A DNA stretch of 39,560 bases from the NCBI GenBank assembly GCA_964528795.1, contig CAZGUY010000004.1, positions 1-39,560 on the forward strand, read 5' to 3'. Positions 1-8,123 of the stretch are shown one piece after another. The notes under the pieces are model-generated. The model had not been told where the DNA came from. It ran no database searches and worked only from the letters and a program-made list of their open reading frames with translations. A program made the translations under genes and the position numbers. Each line of letters starts with the position of its first letter. Positions within the stretch are counted from its first letter, which is position 1. The stretch comes from DATFJC01 sp964528795 (GTDB taxonomy: Bacteria; Patescibacteriota; Patescibacteriia; UBA2591; UBA6264).

Positions 1-41
1 GGTTCAACCTGCGAGAAGTGGGTTTGTTTGTATTTAAAAAG

Positions 42-115
42 TCGGGCCGGCGGGATTTGAACCCGCGATCTCGTGCTCCCAAAGCACGCGCCTTAAGCCA
101 CTAGGCTACGGCCCG
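42..115 (-). tRNA. tRNA-Pro(UGG)
   Basis: Read on the minus strand, a cloverleaf is visible. The acceptor strands CGGGCCG and CGGCCCG pair fully and are followed by discriminator A. The anticodon stem CGTGC/GCACG holds the loop TTTGGGA, giving anticodon TGG (proline). The T arm contains GGTTCAAATCC. No CCA is encoded: the next bases on this strand are CTT. The likely promoter overlaps the 3' end of thiI (129-155). Confidence 0.96.
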
Positions 116-128
116 AATATATTTAGAG

Positions 129-155
129 TTTATAGGTTTTAAGCTCTTTTGTCAA
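129..155 (-). promoter_or_regulatory. Promoter of tRNA-Pro
   Basis: On the minus strand TTGACA (155-150) is followed after 15 nt by TATAAA (134-129), upstream of the tRNA-Pro 5' end at 115. A 17-nt spacing to TAAACT is an alternative -10. The -35 box lies inside the last codons of thiI, so the tRNA has its own promoter within the upstream gene. Confidence 0.5.
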
Positions 156-157
156 GC

Positions 158-1321
158 TTATTTAAATTCTTTAACTTCCATATCTTCCATAGCTTGGTCT
201 ACTAATTTGTTAATATCTAAGTTTTTTTCTCCTTTTTTAGCTTGGCCTGGATCTGACCGTGTTTCTGGATGTTTAGGAACAAATCTTGAACAACAGTCTT
301 GGTCAGGCTGATTTGAAATTGAAAGAGTTTTTATTTTTTTAGCTACATTAATAATTTCTTGTTTATCAAAACCTATTAAAGGTCTTAAAACTGGCAAATC
401 AATAGCTTTTTCTGTTTCTCTAATGTTTTCAATAGTTTGAGAAGCAACTTGGCCTAAGTTTCCACCCGTTAAAAGAGCGCTCGCATTTTCATTCTTAGCA
501 ATTTTTTCTCCAATTCGCATCATAAATCTTCTGTAAAGTATTACTCTAAGTTTACCAGGAGCATTTAACATAATTTGTTTTTGAACATCAGCAAATGGTA
601 TTAAGTAAAGTTTTGATTTAAATTGATATTTATTTAATAGGGAAACAATTTTTTCTACTTTTTTAATTGATTCTTTATTGGTATAGGGGTAGGCGTGAAA
701 GTGAACAAAAATTAAATTTAATCCTCTTTTAAGTCCGTACCAAGAAGCAACCGGAGAATCAATTCCTCCTGAAAGTAGGCTGACTGCTTTTCCGCCAGTT
801 CCTACTGGTAAACCACCAAAGGCTTTTGTTTTTTTAGTGTATATATAAGCTTTATCTTCAACTATTTCTATAAAGCAAGTTATATCAGGCTTTTCTAAAT
901 CAACTGTGATGTTTTTTTTAAGCTTTTCTAATATCTCTGCTCCTACCTTTTGGTTGATTTCTATTGAATCTAAATGAAAGTTTTTATTAGATCGCTTTGT
1001 CCTTATTCTAAAACTTGAAAACTTTTTATCTTTTAATTCTAAAACAGCTTGTTTTTTGATATCTTTAATGTTTTGAGGTACTAATTTTGCAAAACTAAAA
1101 TGAACTATTCCAAAAACTCTTTTTAATGAATCTTTGATTTCTTTTTTATTTTTCTCTCCTTTTTTAGTTAATTCAATTAAAGCTCTACCCGACATTCTTT
1201 TAACTTTTTTAAAATATTCTTTTTTTAGCGAACGTTTAATATTTTTAATAAGAGTCTTTTCAAAAAAAGCCCTATTTTTCCCTTTTAAAGCTATTTCGCT
1301 GTAGTGAATAATTATTTTCAT
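158..1321 (-). CDS. thiI: tRNA 4-thiouridine synthetase ThiI, short form
   Basis: ThiI adenylates U8 of tRNA and inserts sulfur to make 4-thiouridine; in some bacteria it also feeds thiamine synthesis. The 387-residue protein starts with the family N-terminus (HYSEIALKGKN, 6-16). A THUMP-type RNA-binding region follows. The PP-loop SGGIDSP (184-190) binds ATP. A Cys-Cys pair followed by SRFVPKHPETR lies near the C-terminus. The C-terminal rhodanese domain of E. coli ThiI is absent, as in the short Gram-positive forms, where a cysteine desulfurase is known to supply sulfur directly; that use here is inferred. The gene lies downstream of the spoIID-like gene, separated from it by a probable terminator just before its ATG. 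tRNA-Pro follows it on the same strand. Confidence 0.93.
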   Translation of the reverse strand: MKIIIHYSEIALKGKNRAFFEKTLIKNIKRSLKKEYFKKVKRMSGRALIELTKKGEKNKKEIKDSLKRVFGIVHFSFAKLVPQNIKDIKKQAVLELKDKKFSSFRIRTKRSNKNFHLDSIEINQKVGAEILEKLKKNITVDLEKPDITCFIEIVEDKAYIYTKKTKAFGGLPVGTGGKAVSLLSGGIDSPVASWYGLKRGLNLIFVHFHAYPYTNKESIKKVEKIVSLLNKYQFKSKLYLIPFADVQKQIMLNAPGKLRVILYRRFMMRIGEKIAKNENASALLTGGNLGQVASQTIENIRETEKAIDLPVLRPLIGFDKQEIINVAKKIKTLSISNQPDQDCCSRFVPKHPETRSDPGQAKKGEKNLDINKLVDQAMEDMEVKEFK

Positions 1322-1326
1322 AATAA

Positions 1327-1355
1327 AAAAAGAGTCTTAGTCACGACTTTTTAAG
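1327..1355 (-). terminator. Probable terminator of the SpoIID-like gene
   Basis: On the minus strand AAAAAGTC, a loop of about 8 nt and GACTCTTTTTTT form an AT-rich hairpin with one G-U pair and a terminal T tract. It lies between the spoIID-like stop codon and the thiI start, and it leaves little room for a separate thiI promoter. Confidence 0.5.
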
Positions 1356-1376
1356 GATTAAAATATAAGATTATGT

Positions 1377-2915
1377 TTAGTATATTTTAGTTAAATCAAT
1401 ACCAGTGTAATAATATTTTAGGATTTGAGAAAAATTAGCTCCTTCATTAGCAGCTACTATTCCACCAATTTGGGGTAGGCCTACCCCATGACCTCTTAAT
1501 TCTTTTCCTTCTCCAGGAGGGTCGTTTTTAGCTTTAAGGTAAGGGACAGGTTCACGAGTCATATTTTTATCTTCTGAATTATAAGTTTGTCCATCAGTTT
1601 GAGCAAAATAATAAGCTAATATTGGGTCATTGTTATAAGTAGCAATAATACCTTTAGTTTCTTTAACAGCCTGGCTCAAACTAGGATGGTTTTGGGCTCG
1701 CTTATAACCTCTATAAACTTGATCAGCTTGGGTTCCCCTTAAAGTAAAAAATGGTTTTCCGTCTGGGGTATTAGTATATTTATGGTTTAGGTATCTAAAC
1801 ATGGCATAGGTTCTAGCTGCAATGCTTTGAGCTTTTAAAAATTGTTCTGGTGATCTATCAGAAACCTCAGCTAATCCTTTTAAATATTTTTCTAAAGCTA
1901 GCTCATTTATTAACCATAAACGATCAGTGTTTGGGTTATAGTGGACTTCAATAGTATTTTCAAATTGGTTATGGTTTACATCTTGACCCCAAAAAGGTCC
2001 ATTTTTCCAACTTGATATTTCAAAAATTTGAGACTTGTTATCTTTGTCCTTGATAGTTAAGTGAGAATCAGTCATTAAAATTCTATCACCTTCACTATTG
2101 TTTAAAAAGTATCTGTTAATATCATAATCGTAATCTATTTGAATCTTTTCGCCAGAAGTATTTCTAACAAGTAATTTATTATTTCCGTCATAAATGTCAT
2201 ATGACTGATTATCTTTAGGTTTTATAACAAGGGGGAGGTAATCTTTTTTCTCTTCTGGCTCAATATAGAGTAAACCTACTCTAATTTGAGGCCCGTTTTT
2301 TTTGTTCTCCCACATAAAGTCTTTTTCAATGTCTATAGATTCATCAATATTTTGCCACCATTTTGTAGAAGTATCTATTTCTGGTTCGGGTTCAGGAGCG
2401 GGCTCAACTTCAGTATCAGTTTCTGGTTCTCTTGGTTGGGAGGTATCTTCTTGCTTTGGTTCTGAAGTGACTTCAACAGCAATTTCTATTTCTCCACCTG
2501 GTATTTTATCTCCATTTGAAAAAAGATTAAATTTACCCCAATGAAGTCCTTGAGTTTTTGGGCCCTGAATAGTGAATCTAAATAAAGCTTCTTTGTTTGG
2601 AGTTATTGTAGCAGCTGGATTGACTCTGTTTGGAATGTAGCTTGCATACCAGGTTGAATGAGCTAATTTACTTGCTCCACCTGATTTTGTTCTCAGGACT
2701 ACCTTTTTTTGCCCTTTTCCTCGCCAACTGGTTGTGCCGGTATTTTTAAATTTAACCCAAAAGGTTTCTGTTTCTCCAGCTTTAAGTTTAATAATACCAG
2801 CATGACTTTGCCCCACTCTTGTGGCGCTATATGTTGCAGCACTTATCTTTATAGGAATTAAAAAAACAAGTACTAAAAAACCAATTAAAAATTTTGTTTT
2901 ATTAAAATTTACCAT
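1377..2915 (-). CDS. Secreted SpoIID/LytB-domain protein with N-terminal FW (NBR1-like) domain
   Basis: This 512-aa exported protein probably acts on the cell envelope. An N-terminal signal peptide (about 1-27, hydrophobic core FLIGFLVLVFLIP) is followed by an Ig-like domain (about 30-150). That domain has the pattern FWVKFKNTGTTSW and resembles the FW/NBR1 central domain. A Glu/Pro-rich linker spans about 150-185. The C-terminal third carries the SpoIID pattern (LEKYLKGLAEV, then QSIAARTYA, then HGVGLPQIG near the end). SpoIID enzymes in endospore formers are lytic transglycosylases acting on denuded glycan; nothing else here suggests sporulation, so a general peptidoglycan role is inferred. 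It is transcribed divergently from the flippase gene, with overlapping -35 boxes. Confidence 0.82.
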   Translation of the reverse strand: MVNFNKTKFLIGFLVLVFLIPIKISAATYSATRVGQSHAGIIKLKAGETETFWVKFKNTGTTSWRGKGQKKVVLRTKSGGASKLAHSTWYASYIPNRVNPAATITPNKEALFRFTIQGPKTQGLHWGKFNLFSNGDKIPGGEIEIAVEVTSEPKQEDTSQPREPETDTEVEPAPEPEPEIDTSTKWWQNIDESIDIEKDFMWENKKNGPQIRVGLLYIEPEEKKDYLPLVIKPKDNQSYDIYDGNNKLLVRNTSGEKIQIDYDYDINRYFLNNSEGDRILMTDSHLTIKDKDNKSQIFEISSWKNGPFWGQDVNHNQFENTIEVHYNPNTDRLWLINELALEKYLKGLAEVSDRSPEQFLKAQSIAARTYAMFRYLNHKYTNTPDGKPFFTLRGTQADQVYRGYKRAQNHPSLSQAVKETKGIIATYNNDPILAYYFAQTDGQTYNSEDKNMTREPVPYLKAKNDPPGEGKELRGHGVGLPQIGGIVAANEGANFSQILKYYYTGIDLTKIY

Positions 2916-2923
2916 ACTCTTTA

Positions 2924-2952
2924 ATTTTAAACATAAAATGTAACTTGGTCAA
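2924..2952 (-). promoter_or_regulatory. Promoter of the SpoIID-like gene
   Basis: Minus-strand TTGACC (2952-2947), a 17-nt spacer and TAAAAT (2929-2924). Only 8 nt separate the -10 from the ATG at 2915, so transcription should begin at or within a few nucleotides of the start codon. The -35 overlaps that of the divergent flippase promoter. Confidence 0.65.
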
Positions 2953-2976
2953 GATTAAACAATTTGCTATTATAAT
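2945..2976 (+). promoter_or_regulatory. Promoter of the flippase gene
   Basis: TTGGTC (2945-2950) is followed after 17 nt by TATTAT (2968-2973), which overlaps a perfect TATAAT at 2971-2976. The ATG at 2983 is only 6-9 nt beyond the -10, which implies a leaderless or near-leaderless mRNA. The -35 overlaps the minus-strand -35 of the SpoIID-like gene. Confidence 0.55.
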
Positions 2977-2982
2977 AGTGTT

Positions 2983-4401
2983 ATGAAACTAAAAATTAAT
3001 ATTTTTAAAAATACCTCTATCCATTTTCTGGGTAAGATAATAAGTCTTGTTTTAAATATTGGATTTTTTGCCTTGGCAGCTCGATATTTAGGAAAGACTG
3101 GCTTTGGTGAATTTACTATTATAATGGCTTATCTTCAAACATTTGCTATTTTTGCAGATTGGGGTCTTTATATGATTTTTGTTCAAATGTTGTCCCAAAA
3201 AAAGTATAAACCCCGTACTTTAATGGGTAATTTTTTAAGCCTGCGTCTTATTATAAGTTTTTTAGTGTTAGGAATAGGGGTGTTAATTGCTTTTTTTATA
3301 CCTCAATATAGCCAGATAGTAGAAGCGGGTATTGCTATAGTAGCAGTTTCTTTTGTTTTTAGTTCCATAGTCCAACTTTTAACTGGTTTTTTCCAGGAAA
3401 AAATGAAAATGGGCAATGTTGCTTTAGCTGAAGTGTTAGGAAAAATATGTGTTTTGGGCATGGCTTTTTTAACAATGAAACTAGATTTAGGACTTTTATT
3501 TATTTTGCTGGGAGTAATTTTAGGTAGTTTTGTTAGTTTTGTAGTTTTATTTTTATTAGCTCGCCAGTATGTTAAATTCAGGCTTTACTTTGATTATAAT
3601 TTATATAAAAAGATATTTAAAAAAACTTGGCCGGTCGGGGTTTCAATTATTTTAACTACTATATATTTTAAAGGTGACACAATTATTTTATCCTTATTTA
3701 AGCCTGCTTCTGAAGTGGGGGTTTACGGAGCCGCTTATAGGGTTTTAGAAGTTTTAATAATGTTCCCGCCTATTTTTATGGGGCTAGTTTTACCTCATAT
3801 GACAAAATCTTTAAAAAATAAATCATTAAAAAGATTTAAGCATTTTTTTCAAAAATCATTTGATTTTTTTATAGTTTTAGTTTTACCTTTAATTATAGGG
3901 ACATTTTTATTATCATATAAAGTAATGGATTTTATAGCAGGATCTGAGTTTAGAATAGCAGGTGGACCTTTAAAATTACTTATAATTGCTACTAGTTTAA
4001 TATTTTTTAGTAATTTAGGCACTTATACAATTATTGCTCTACAAAAACAAAGGAAAATGTTAAAGTTTTATGGTTTAGCAGTAGTGATTGCAATAATAGG
4101 TTATTTGTGGCTTGTTCCTAAATTTAGTTATTGGGGGGCAGCTTCAGTCACGATTTTAGTAGAAGCTATTGTAGCTGGAGCCAGCTTTTTTGTGATTTGG
4201 AAGCAGGTGGATATGAATTTAAATTTTAAAGTTTTTAAAAAGAGTTTTTTGGCAACTTGTGTTATGGGGATAGTGGGCTTAGCCTTGAAAGATGCACATA
4301 TTTTATTGTCAGTTTCTGTTTTGACTTTAGTATATTTTTGGTTGCTTTATATTTTAAAAGGAATCCCAAAAAGTTTTATAAAAAACTTTATTTCTAATTA
4401 A
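2983..4401 (+). CDS. Polysaccharide flippase (Wzx/MATE-like, oligosaccharide transporter)
   Basis: This 472-aa polytopic membrane protein has about 12-14 hydrophobic segments and the N-terminal pattern of the polysaccharide biosynthesis/flippase family (FALAARYLGKTGFGEFTI, about 29-46). Family members flip lipid-linked oligosaccharides across the cytoplasmic membrane; the substrate here cannot be told from sequence. The O-antigen-ligase-like gene begins 8 bp downstream, so the two probably form one envelope-polysaccharide operon, followed directly by tRNA-Ser. No glycosyltransferases lie within the window. Confidence 0.86.
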   Translation: MKLKINIFKNTSIHFLGKIISLVLNIGFFALAARYLGKTGFGEFTIIMAYLQTFAIFADWGLYMIFVQMLSQKKYKPRTLMGNFLSLRLIISFLVLGIGVLIAFFIPQYSQIVEAGIAIVAVSFVFSSIVQLLTGFFQEKMKMGNVALAEVLGKICVLGMAFLTMKLDLGLLFILLGVILGSFVSFVVLFLLARQYVKFRLYFDYNLYKKIFKKTWPVGVSIILTTIYFKGDTIILSLFKPASEVGVYGAAYRVLEVLIMFPPIFMGLVLPHMTKSLKNKSLKRFKHFFQKSFDFFIVLVLPLIIGTFLLSYKVMDFIAGSEFRIAGGPLKLLIIATSLIFFSNLGTYTIIALQKQRKMLKFYGLAVVIAIIGYLWLVPKFSYWGAASVTILVEAIVAGASFFVIWKQVDMNLNFKVFKKSFLATCVMGIVGLALKDAHILLSVSVLTLVYFWLLYILKGIPKSFIKNFISN

Positions 4402-4409
4402 AACTCATT

Positions 4410-5699
4410 ATGGAATATATTATCATTGCTTCAAGTTTAATATTTCTTTTAATTTCCTTTAAGGATTTAAGATTTAGTTTGGGGCTTATTTTTTTAGGAC
4501 TGCCTTTATATCAAATTAGGTTTGAGGTTTTTAATATTCCTTTAACCCTTTTGGAGCTTTGGATAATAATATTTTTGGTTGTTTGGTTAATTACAAATTC
4601 CAGTTTTAAAAAGTTTGAAAATATTTTAAAAGATTTAGGTAAATGGAAGTGGGTTTGTGGGCTGTGGCTTATAGCCGGGCTTGTTGGGGTGATTATCGCT
4701 CCCGAATTAAAGCCAGCTTTAGGATTTTTTAAAGCTTATTTTTTAGAGCCAGTTTTATTATTTTTAGTAGGTTTAGATATTATTAAATCCAGGAGAGATT
4801 TATCTATTATAGTTGGTTTTGGATTAGTTTTAGGAGTAGGTTTATCTTTATGGGCTATTTTACAAAAGTTTTTAGGAGGAGGTATAATGAGTTTAGAAAA
4901 CTTAAATAATCCTCAAATTTGGAGAGCAACTGGTCCTTTCCCTCACCCTAATTTTTTGGGTCTTTTAATAGGGCCATTATTAGTTCTGGGGTTTAGTTTT
5001 ATAACTTCGTTTTCTAAAGATTTGATTTTTAAGATAGTAGGGGTAATATTTTTAATAATTTTGGGCCTAGCTTTATTTTTGGCTAAATCAGAAGGAGCTA
5101 TTATTGGAGTTTTGGCTGGTCTTTTTATAATAAGTCTGTTTTTAACCCCCAAAAAAAGTTTAATCGGATTAATACTTATTTTGATTTTAATATTTTCCAT
5201 TCCTGTTTCTCGAAATTATGTTTTTAAAAAGGCTAGTTTTTCGGATATTTCTTCTAAATTAAGGTTAAATATTTGGGAAGGATCTTTAAGGCTTTTATCT
5301 AAACACCCAATTTTAGGAGTTGGGCTTGGCGGATATGAAAAACTAATTCCTGGTATTCAAAAACCTTATTTTGATAAAAAAACCAAAAAACTTGTTTCAG
5401 TTGAAACTCATCCTTATCCTCATAATTTGTTTTTAACTCTTTGGTCTGAAGTTGGTATTTTTGGTATTTTAGTTTTTTTATGGCTTTTAATTAGATTTTT
5501 CTACTTTGGTATTAAAAAATTAAAAAATGTAAAATCTAGTTTTAAAATACAGATATTAGGGCTTATCGGAGCGATGGTTTCAGTTTTAGTTCATGGTTTA
5601 GTCGACACTCCTTATTTTAAAAATGATTTAGCAATACTGTTTTGGTTTTTAATTTTATTTATGGTTTTTTTACAAAAGAAGAAAAAAGTTTATTATTAA
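4410..5699 (+). CDS. O-antigen ligase / polymerase family membrane protein
   Basis: This 429-aa protein has roughly 10-12 membrane segments. A large extracytoplasmic loop near the C-terminus carries HPYPHNLFLTLWSEVGIFG, the His-Asn...Glu-x-Gly signature of the Wzy_C (O-antigen ligase/polymerase) family. Members transfer or polymerise glycans on lipid carriers outside the membrane. It follows the flippase by 8 bp. Its TAA ends at 5699 and tRNA-Ser begins at 5700, so the tRNA is probably cut out of the same transcript. Whether it is a ligase or a polymerase cannot be decided from sequence. Confidence 0.84.
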   Translation: MEYIIIASSLIFLLISFKDLRFSLGLIFLGLPLYQIRFEVFNIPLTLLELWIIIFLVVWLITNSSFKKFENILKDLGKWKWVCGLWLIAGLVGVIIAPELKPALGFFKAYFLEPVLLFLVGLDIIKSRRDLSIIVGFGLVLGVGLSLWAILQKFLGGGIMSLENLNNPQIWRATGPFPHPNFLGLLIGPLLVLGFSFITSFSKDLIFKIVGVIFLIILGLALFLAKSEGAIIGVLAGLFIISLFLTPKKSLIGLILILILIFSIPVSRNYVFKKASFSDISSKLRLNIWEGSLRLLSKHPILGVGLGGYEKLIPGIQKPYFDKKTKKLVSVETHPYPHNLFLTLWSEVGIFGILVFLWLLIRFFYFGIKKLKNVKSSFKIQILGLIGAMVSVLVHGLVDTPYFKNDLAILFWFLILFMVFLQKKKKVYY

Positions 5700-6174
<475 letters not shown>

Positions 6175-6235
6175 TTTTGAGGAAATAACATAAAAGAAAA
6201 TAAAAAACTAAAAAGATAATAAAAAAGAAATTAGT

Positions 6236-6706
6236 ATGATTAAAAATGACAAACAAACACCATTTCTTATTGGAGTTTCTTATTTAATTTCTTTTATTAC
6301 TATTCGGTTACTTGTTCTTATAGTAGGGGCTGCAAATACTCCTTTTGCTCAAACTGTTAATGAAGGGCTACCAGAAGTTAATTTTGCTATTGGTAGAAAT
6401 ATTGTTCTTTTTGGTTATCATATTCATCATTTTTATATTGGAGTTATTTTAATTGCAATTGCAGGCTGGTTTTCTCTTGTAGAAGATAATAATGAGAAAG
6501 AAACAAATAAACTTGCTCTTATTTACGGAACTGGTTTAGGGCTTTTTATGGATGAAATTGGTCTTCTTTTGACTTGGGGGGATTATTATTCGGGTCTTAG
6601 CTATCTCTTGGGCATATTTTTATTAGGAGTATTTTTAAATATATTATATTTTCCCTCCTTTTGGAAAAGACATAAAGAGGATAAAGAAAAAATAGACCAG
6701 AGGTAA
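6236..6706 (+). CDS. Unknown membrane protein, 156 aa
   Basis: I cannot name a function. The protein has about four hydrophobic segments (about 10-32, 52-80, 95-112 and 122-140). Notable polar residues lie in or near the membrane: YHIHH at about 61-65, and FMDEIG at about 104-109 within a helix-like stretch. A conserved-looking His cluster and an acidic pair in membrane helices could bind a metal or a proton, but that is speculation. The C-terminal tail is charged. The gene stands alone between the tRNA-Ser repeat array and another unknown gene. Its ATG at 6236 is preceded by an A-rich stretch without a clear ribosome-binding site. Confidence 0.75.
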   Translation: MIKNDKQTPFLIGVSYLISFITIRLLVLIVGAANTPFAQTVNEGLPEVNFAIGRNIVLFGYHIHHFYIGVILIAIAGWFSLVEDNNEKETNKLALIYGTGLGLFMDEIGLLLTWGDYYSGLSYLLGIFLLGVFLNILYFPSFWKRHKEDKEKIDQR

Positions 6707-6715
6707 AATTATAGT

Positions 6716-6745
6716 TTGACTTTTATTTTTTTGGTGTTTTAATAA
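6716..6745 (+). promoter_or_regulatory. Possible promoter of the 172-aa unknown gene
   Basis: TTGACT (6716-6721) followed after 18 nt by TAATAA (6740-6745). The start codon lies at 6794. The -35 is good and the -10 moderate. A TATAAT at 6784-6789 is too close to the ATG to serve. Confidence 0.35.
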
Positions 6746-6793
6746 AACAAAGGGTTAGTTTTATAATAAATTAAATAATAATTTATAATTTTT

Positions 6794-7312
6794 ATGGGTA
6801 TAGAAAAAAATATTAAAAAACAATTAAATAAGGAAGGAGTGGAAAAGCAGGGCAAAGGAGAAGCAGCTGTTTTAGCTGGCACAAAAGAAGAAGTTGAAAA
6901 AGCAAGGGAATTGATTGAATCTGAAGGAAGGGCACCAGATCTTGAATCTTACATTAGGTTACACAAAGAAATTTATTTAAATGAATCAGAGGTTCCTTAT
7001 AATTCTATTATATCTTTAACGGGCTCAAAACCTGAAAAGGGAACAGCTTGGCTTGAAAAAGGGAATCTTTTTTATGTGGATAAAAATGAGAATATAGCGA
7101 ATGTTAAAATTGATATTAATCAAATCGATTCTTTTTCAGATGTACCTGACAATAAGAAATTAGAAGAGTTTGAGAATAAAGCAAAAGAGCTTGGGCTACA
7201 TTTTGACGTAGAAGCACGGGCAGTTCAGGAAATTAAAAGAGCTTATAGAGATAAAGAACGAGAAATATTAGAAAAGCAAGAAAGAAAAGAAAGGAAAGCC
7301 TTTAATCTTTAA
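6794..7312 (+). CDS. Unknown soluble protein, 172 aa
   Basis: No family is recognised. The protein is highly charged (Lys/Glu-rich), with no signal peptide or membrane segment. The middle part (about 70-130) has alternating hydrophobic residues suggesting a small beta-rich domain (LEKGNLFYVDKNENIANVKI). The C-terminal 45 residues are probably a long helix ending in a basic tail (KQERKERKAF). It is a single-gene unit, with a possible promoter upstream and a strong intrinsic terminator 20 bp after the stop. Confidence 0.72.
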   Translation: MGIEKNIKKQLNKEGVEKQGKGEAAVLAGTKEEVEKARELIESEGRAPDLESYIRLHKEIYLNESEVPYNSIISLTGSKPEKGTAWLEKGNLFYVDKNENIANVKIDINQIDSFSDVPDNKKLEEFENKAKELGLHFDVEARAVQEIKRAYRDKEREILEKQERKERKAFNL

Positions 7313-7331
7313 GTTTATTTATAATTTATAT

Positions 7332-7364
7332 AAACTAGGCCCTGAAATTGGGGCCTAGTTTTTT
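7332..7364 (+). terminator. Intrinsic terminator
   Basis: A perfect 11-bp stem, AAACTAGGCCC (7332-7342) and GGGCCTAGTTT (7351-7361), with an 8-nt loop, runs into a T tract. It ends the transcript of the 172-aa unknown gene just before the clpP promoter. Confidence 0.93.
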
Positions 7365-7376
7365 ATTTAAAAAAGT

Positions 7377-7404
7377 TTGACTTTTATTTTATAATTGATA
7401 TAAT
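7377..7404 (+). promoter_or_regulatory. Promoter of clpP
   Basis: TTGACT (7377-7382), a 16-nt spacer and a perfect TATAAT (7399-7404). The clpP ATG lies at 7433, giving a leader of about 20 nt. Confidence 0.8.
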
Positions 7405-7432
7405 AAAAACAATTATAAATTAAATTAATTAT

Positions 7433-8029
7433 ATGCAACATCTAGTTCCAACAGTTGTGGAAAAATCATCAAGTGGTCGTGAAAGAGCATATGATATTTA
7501 TTCTCGACTTTTAAAGGAAAGAATAATTTTTCTTGGCAGCCCTATTAATGATACTGTTGCAAATACTGTTATAGCTCAACTTTTATTTTTGGAAAGTAAA
7601 GACAATGAAAAAGATATTCAACTCTATATCAATACTCCCGGAGGTTCAGTAACTGCAGGTTTAGCAGTTTATGATACAATGCAATATGTTAATGTTGATA
7701 TTAGCACTATTTGTGTAGGGACAGCTGCTTCAATGGGAGCAGTCCTTTTAGCAGGAGGAGCAGAAGGCAAGCGATCAGCTTTGCCTAATGCTGAAATTAT
7801 GCTCCATCAAGTAATGGGTGGTGCCAAGGGACAAGCATCTGATATTAAAATTAGAGCAGAGCACATCTTAAATATCAGAAAAAGAATTAACAAAATCCTT
7901 GCTAAACATACGGGCCAAAATTTGAAAAAAATTAAAGAGGATACTGATCGAGACTTTTTTATGACAGCTAAGGAAGCCAAAGAATATGGCCTTATTGATA
8001 AAATTATTACTGGTAAATCCAAAAAATAG
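7433..8029 (+). CDS. clpP: ATP-dependent Clp protease proteolytic subunit ClpP
   Basis: This is a serine peptidase that forms a double-heptamer chamber and degrades proteins fed by an AAA unfoldase. The 198 residues match the usual length. The catalytic triad is visible as Ser100 (TAASMGA), His125 (MLHQVMGG) and Asp174 (TDRDFF). The oxyanion-loop Gly-Gly is in TPGGSV (68-73). It sits alone between its own promoter and a strong terminator, not with tig or clpX as in many bacteria; tig is at the other end of the window. The ClpC-like protein at 11895 lacks an obvious ClpP-docking loop, so the cognate unfoldase is probably encoded elsewhere. Confidence 0.97.
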   Translation: MQHLVPTVVEKSSSGRERAYDIYSRLLKERIIFLGSPINDTVANTVIAQLLFLESKDNEKDIQLYINTPGGSVTAGLAVYDTMQYVNVDISTICVGTAASMGAVLLAGGAEGKRSALPNAEIMLHQVMGGAKGQASDIKIRAEHILNIRKRINKILAKHTGQNLKKIKEDTDRDFFMTAKEAKEYGLIDKIITGKSKK

Positions 8030-8070
8030 TTAATTTTTTGTCTAAAAATCAATAGATTTTCCTTTAAAGG

Positions 8071-8096
8071 CCGAGAATATAGGTTCTCGGTTTTTT
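8071..8096 (+). terminator. Intrinsic terminator after clpP
   Basis: A perfect 7-bp stem, CCGAGAA (8071-8077) and TTCTCGG (8084-8090), with a 6-nt loop, followed by six T residues. Confidence 0.92.
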
Positions 8097-8123
8097 ATTT
8101 AAATAATAATCTAATTAATAATT

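Noticed and set aside
2302..2544. Plus-strand ORF of 80 aa with Ser/Gly repeats
   Set aside because: It is the complement of the Glu/Pro-rich linker of the SpoIID-like protein; low-complexity shadow.
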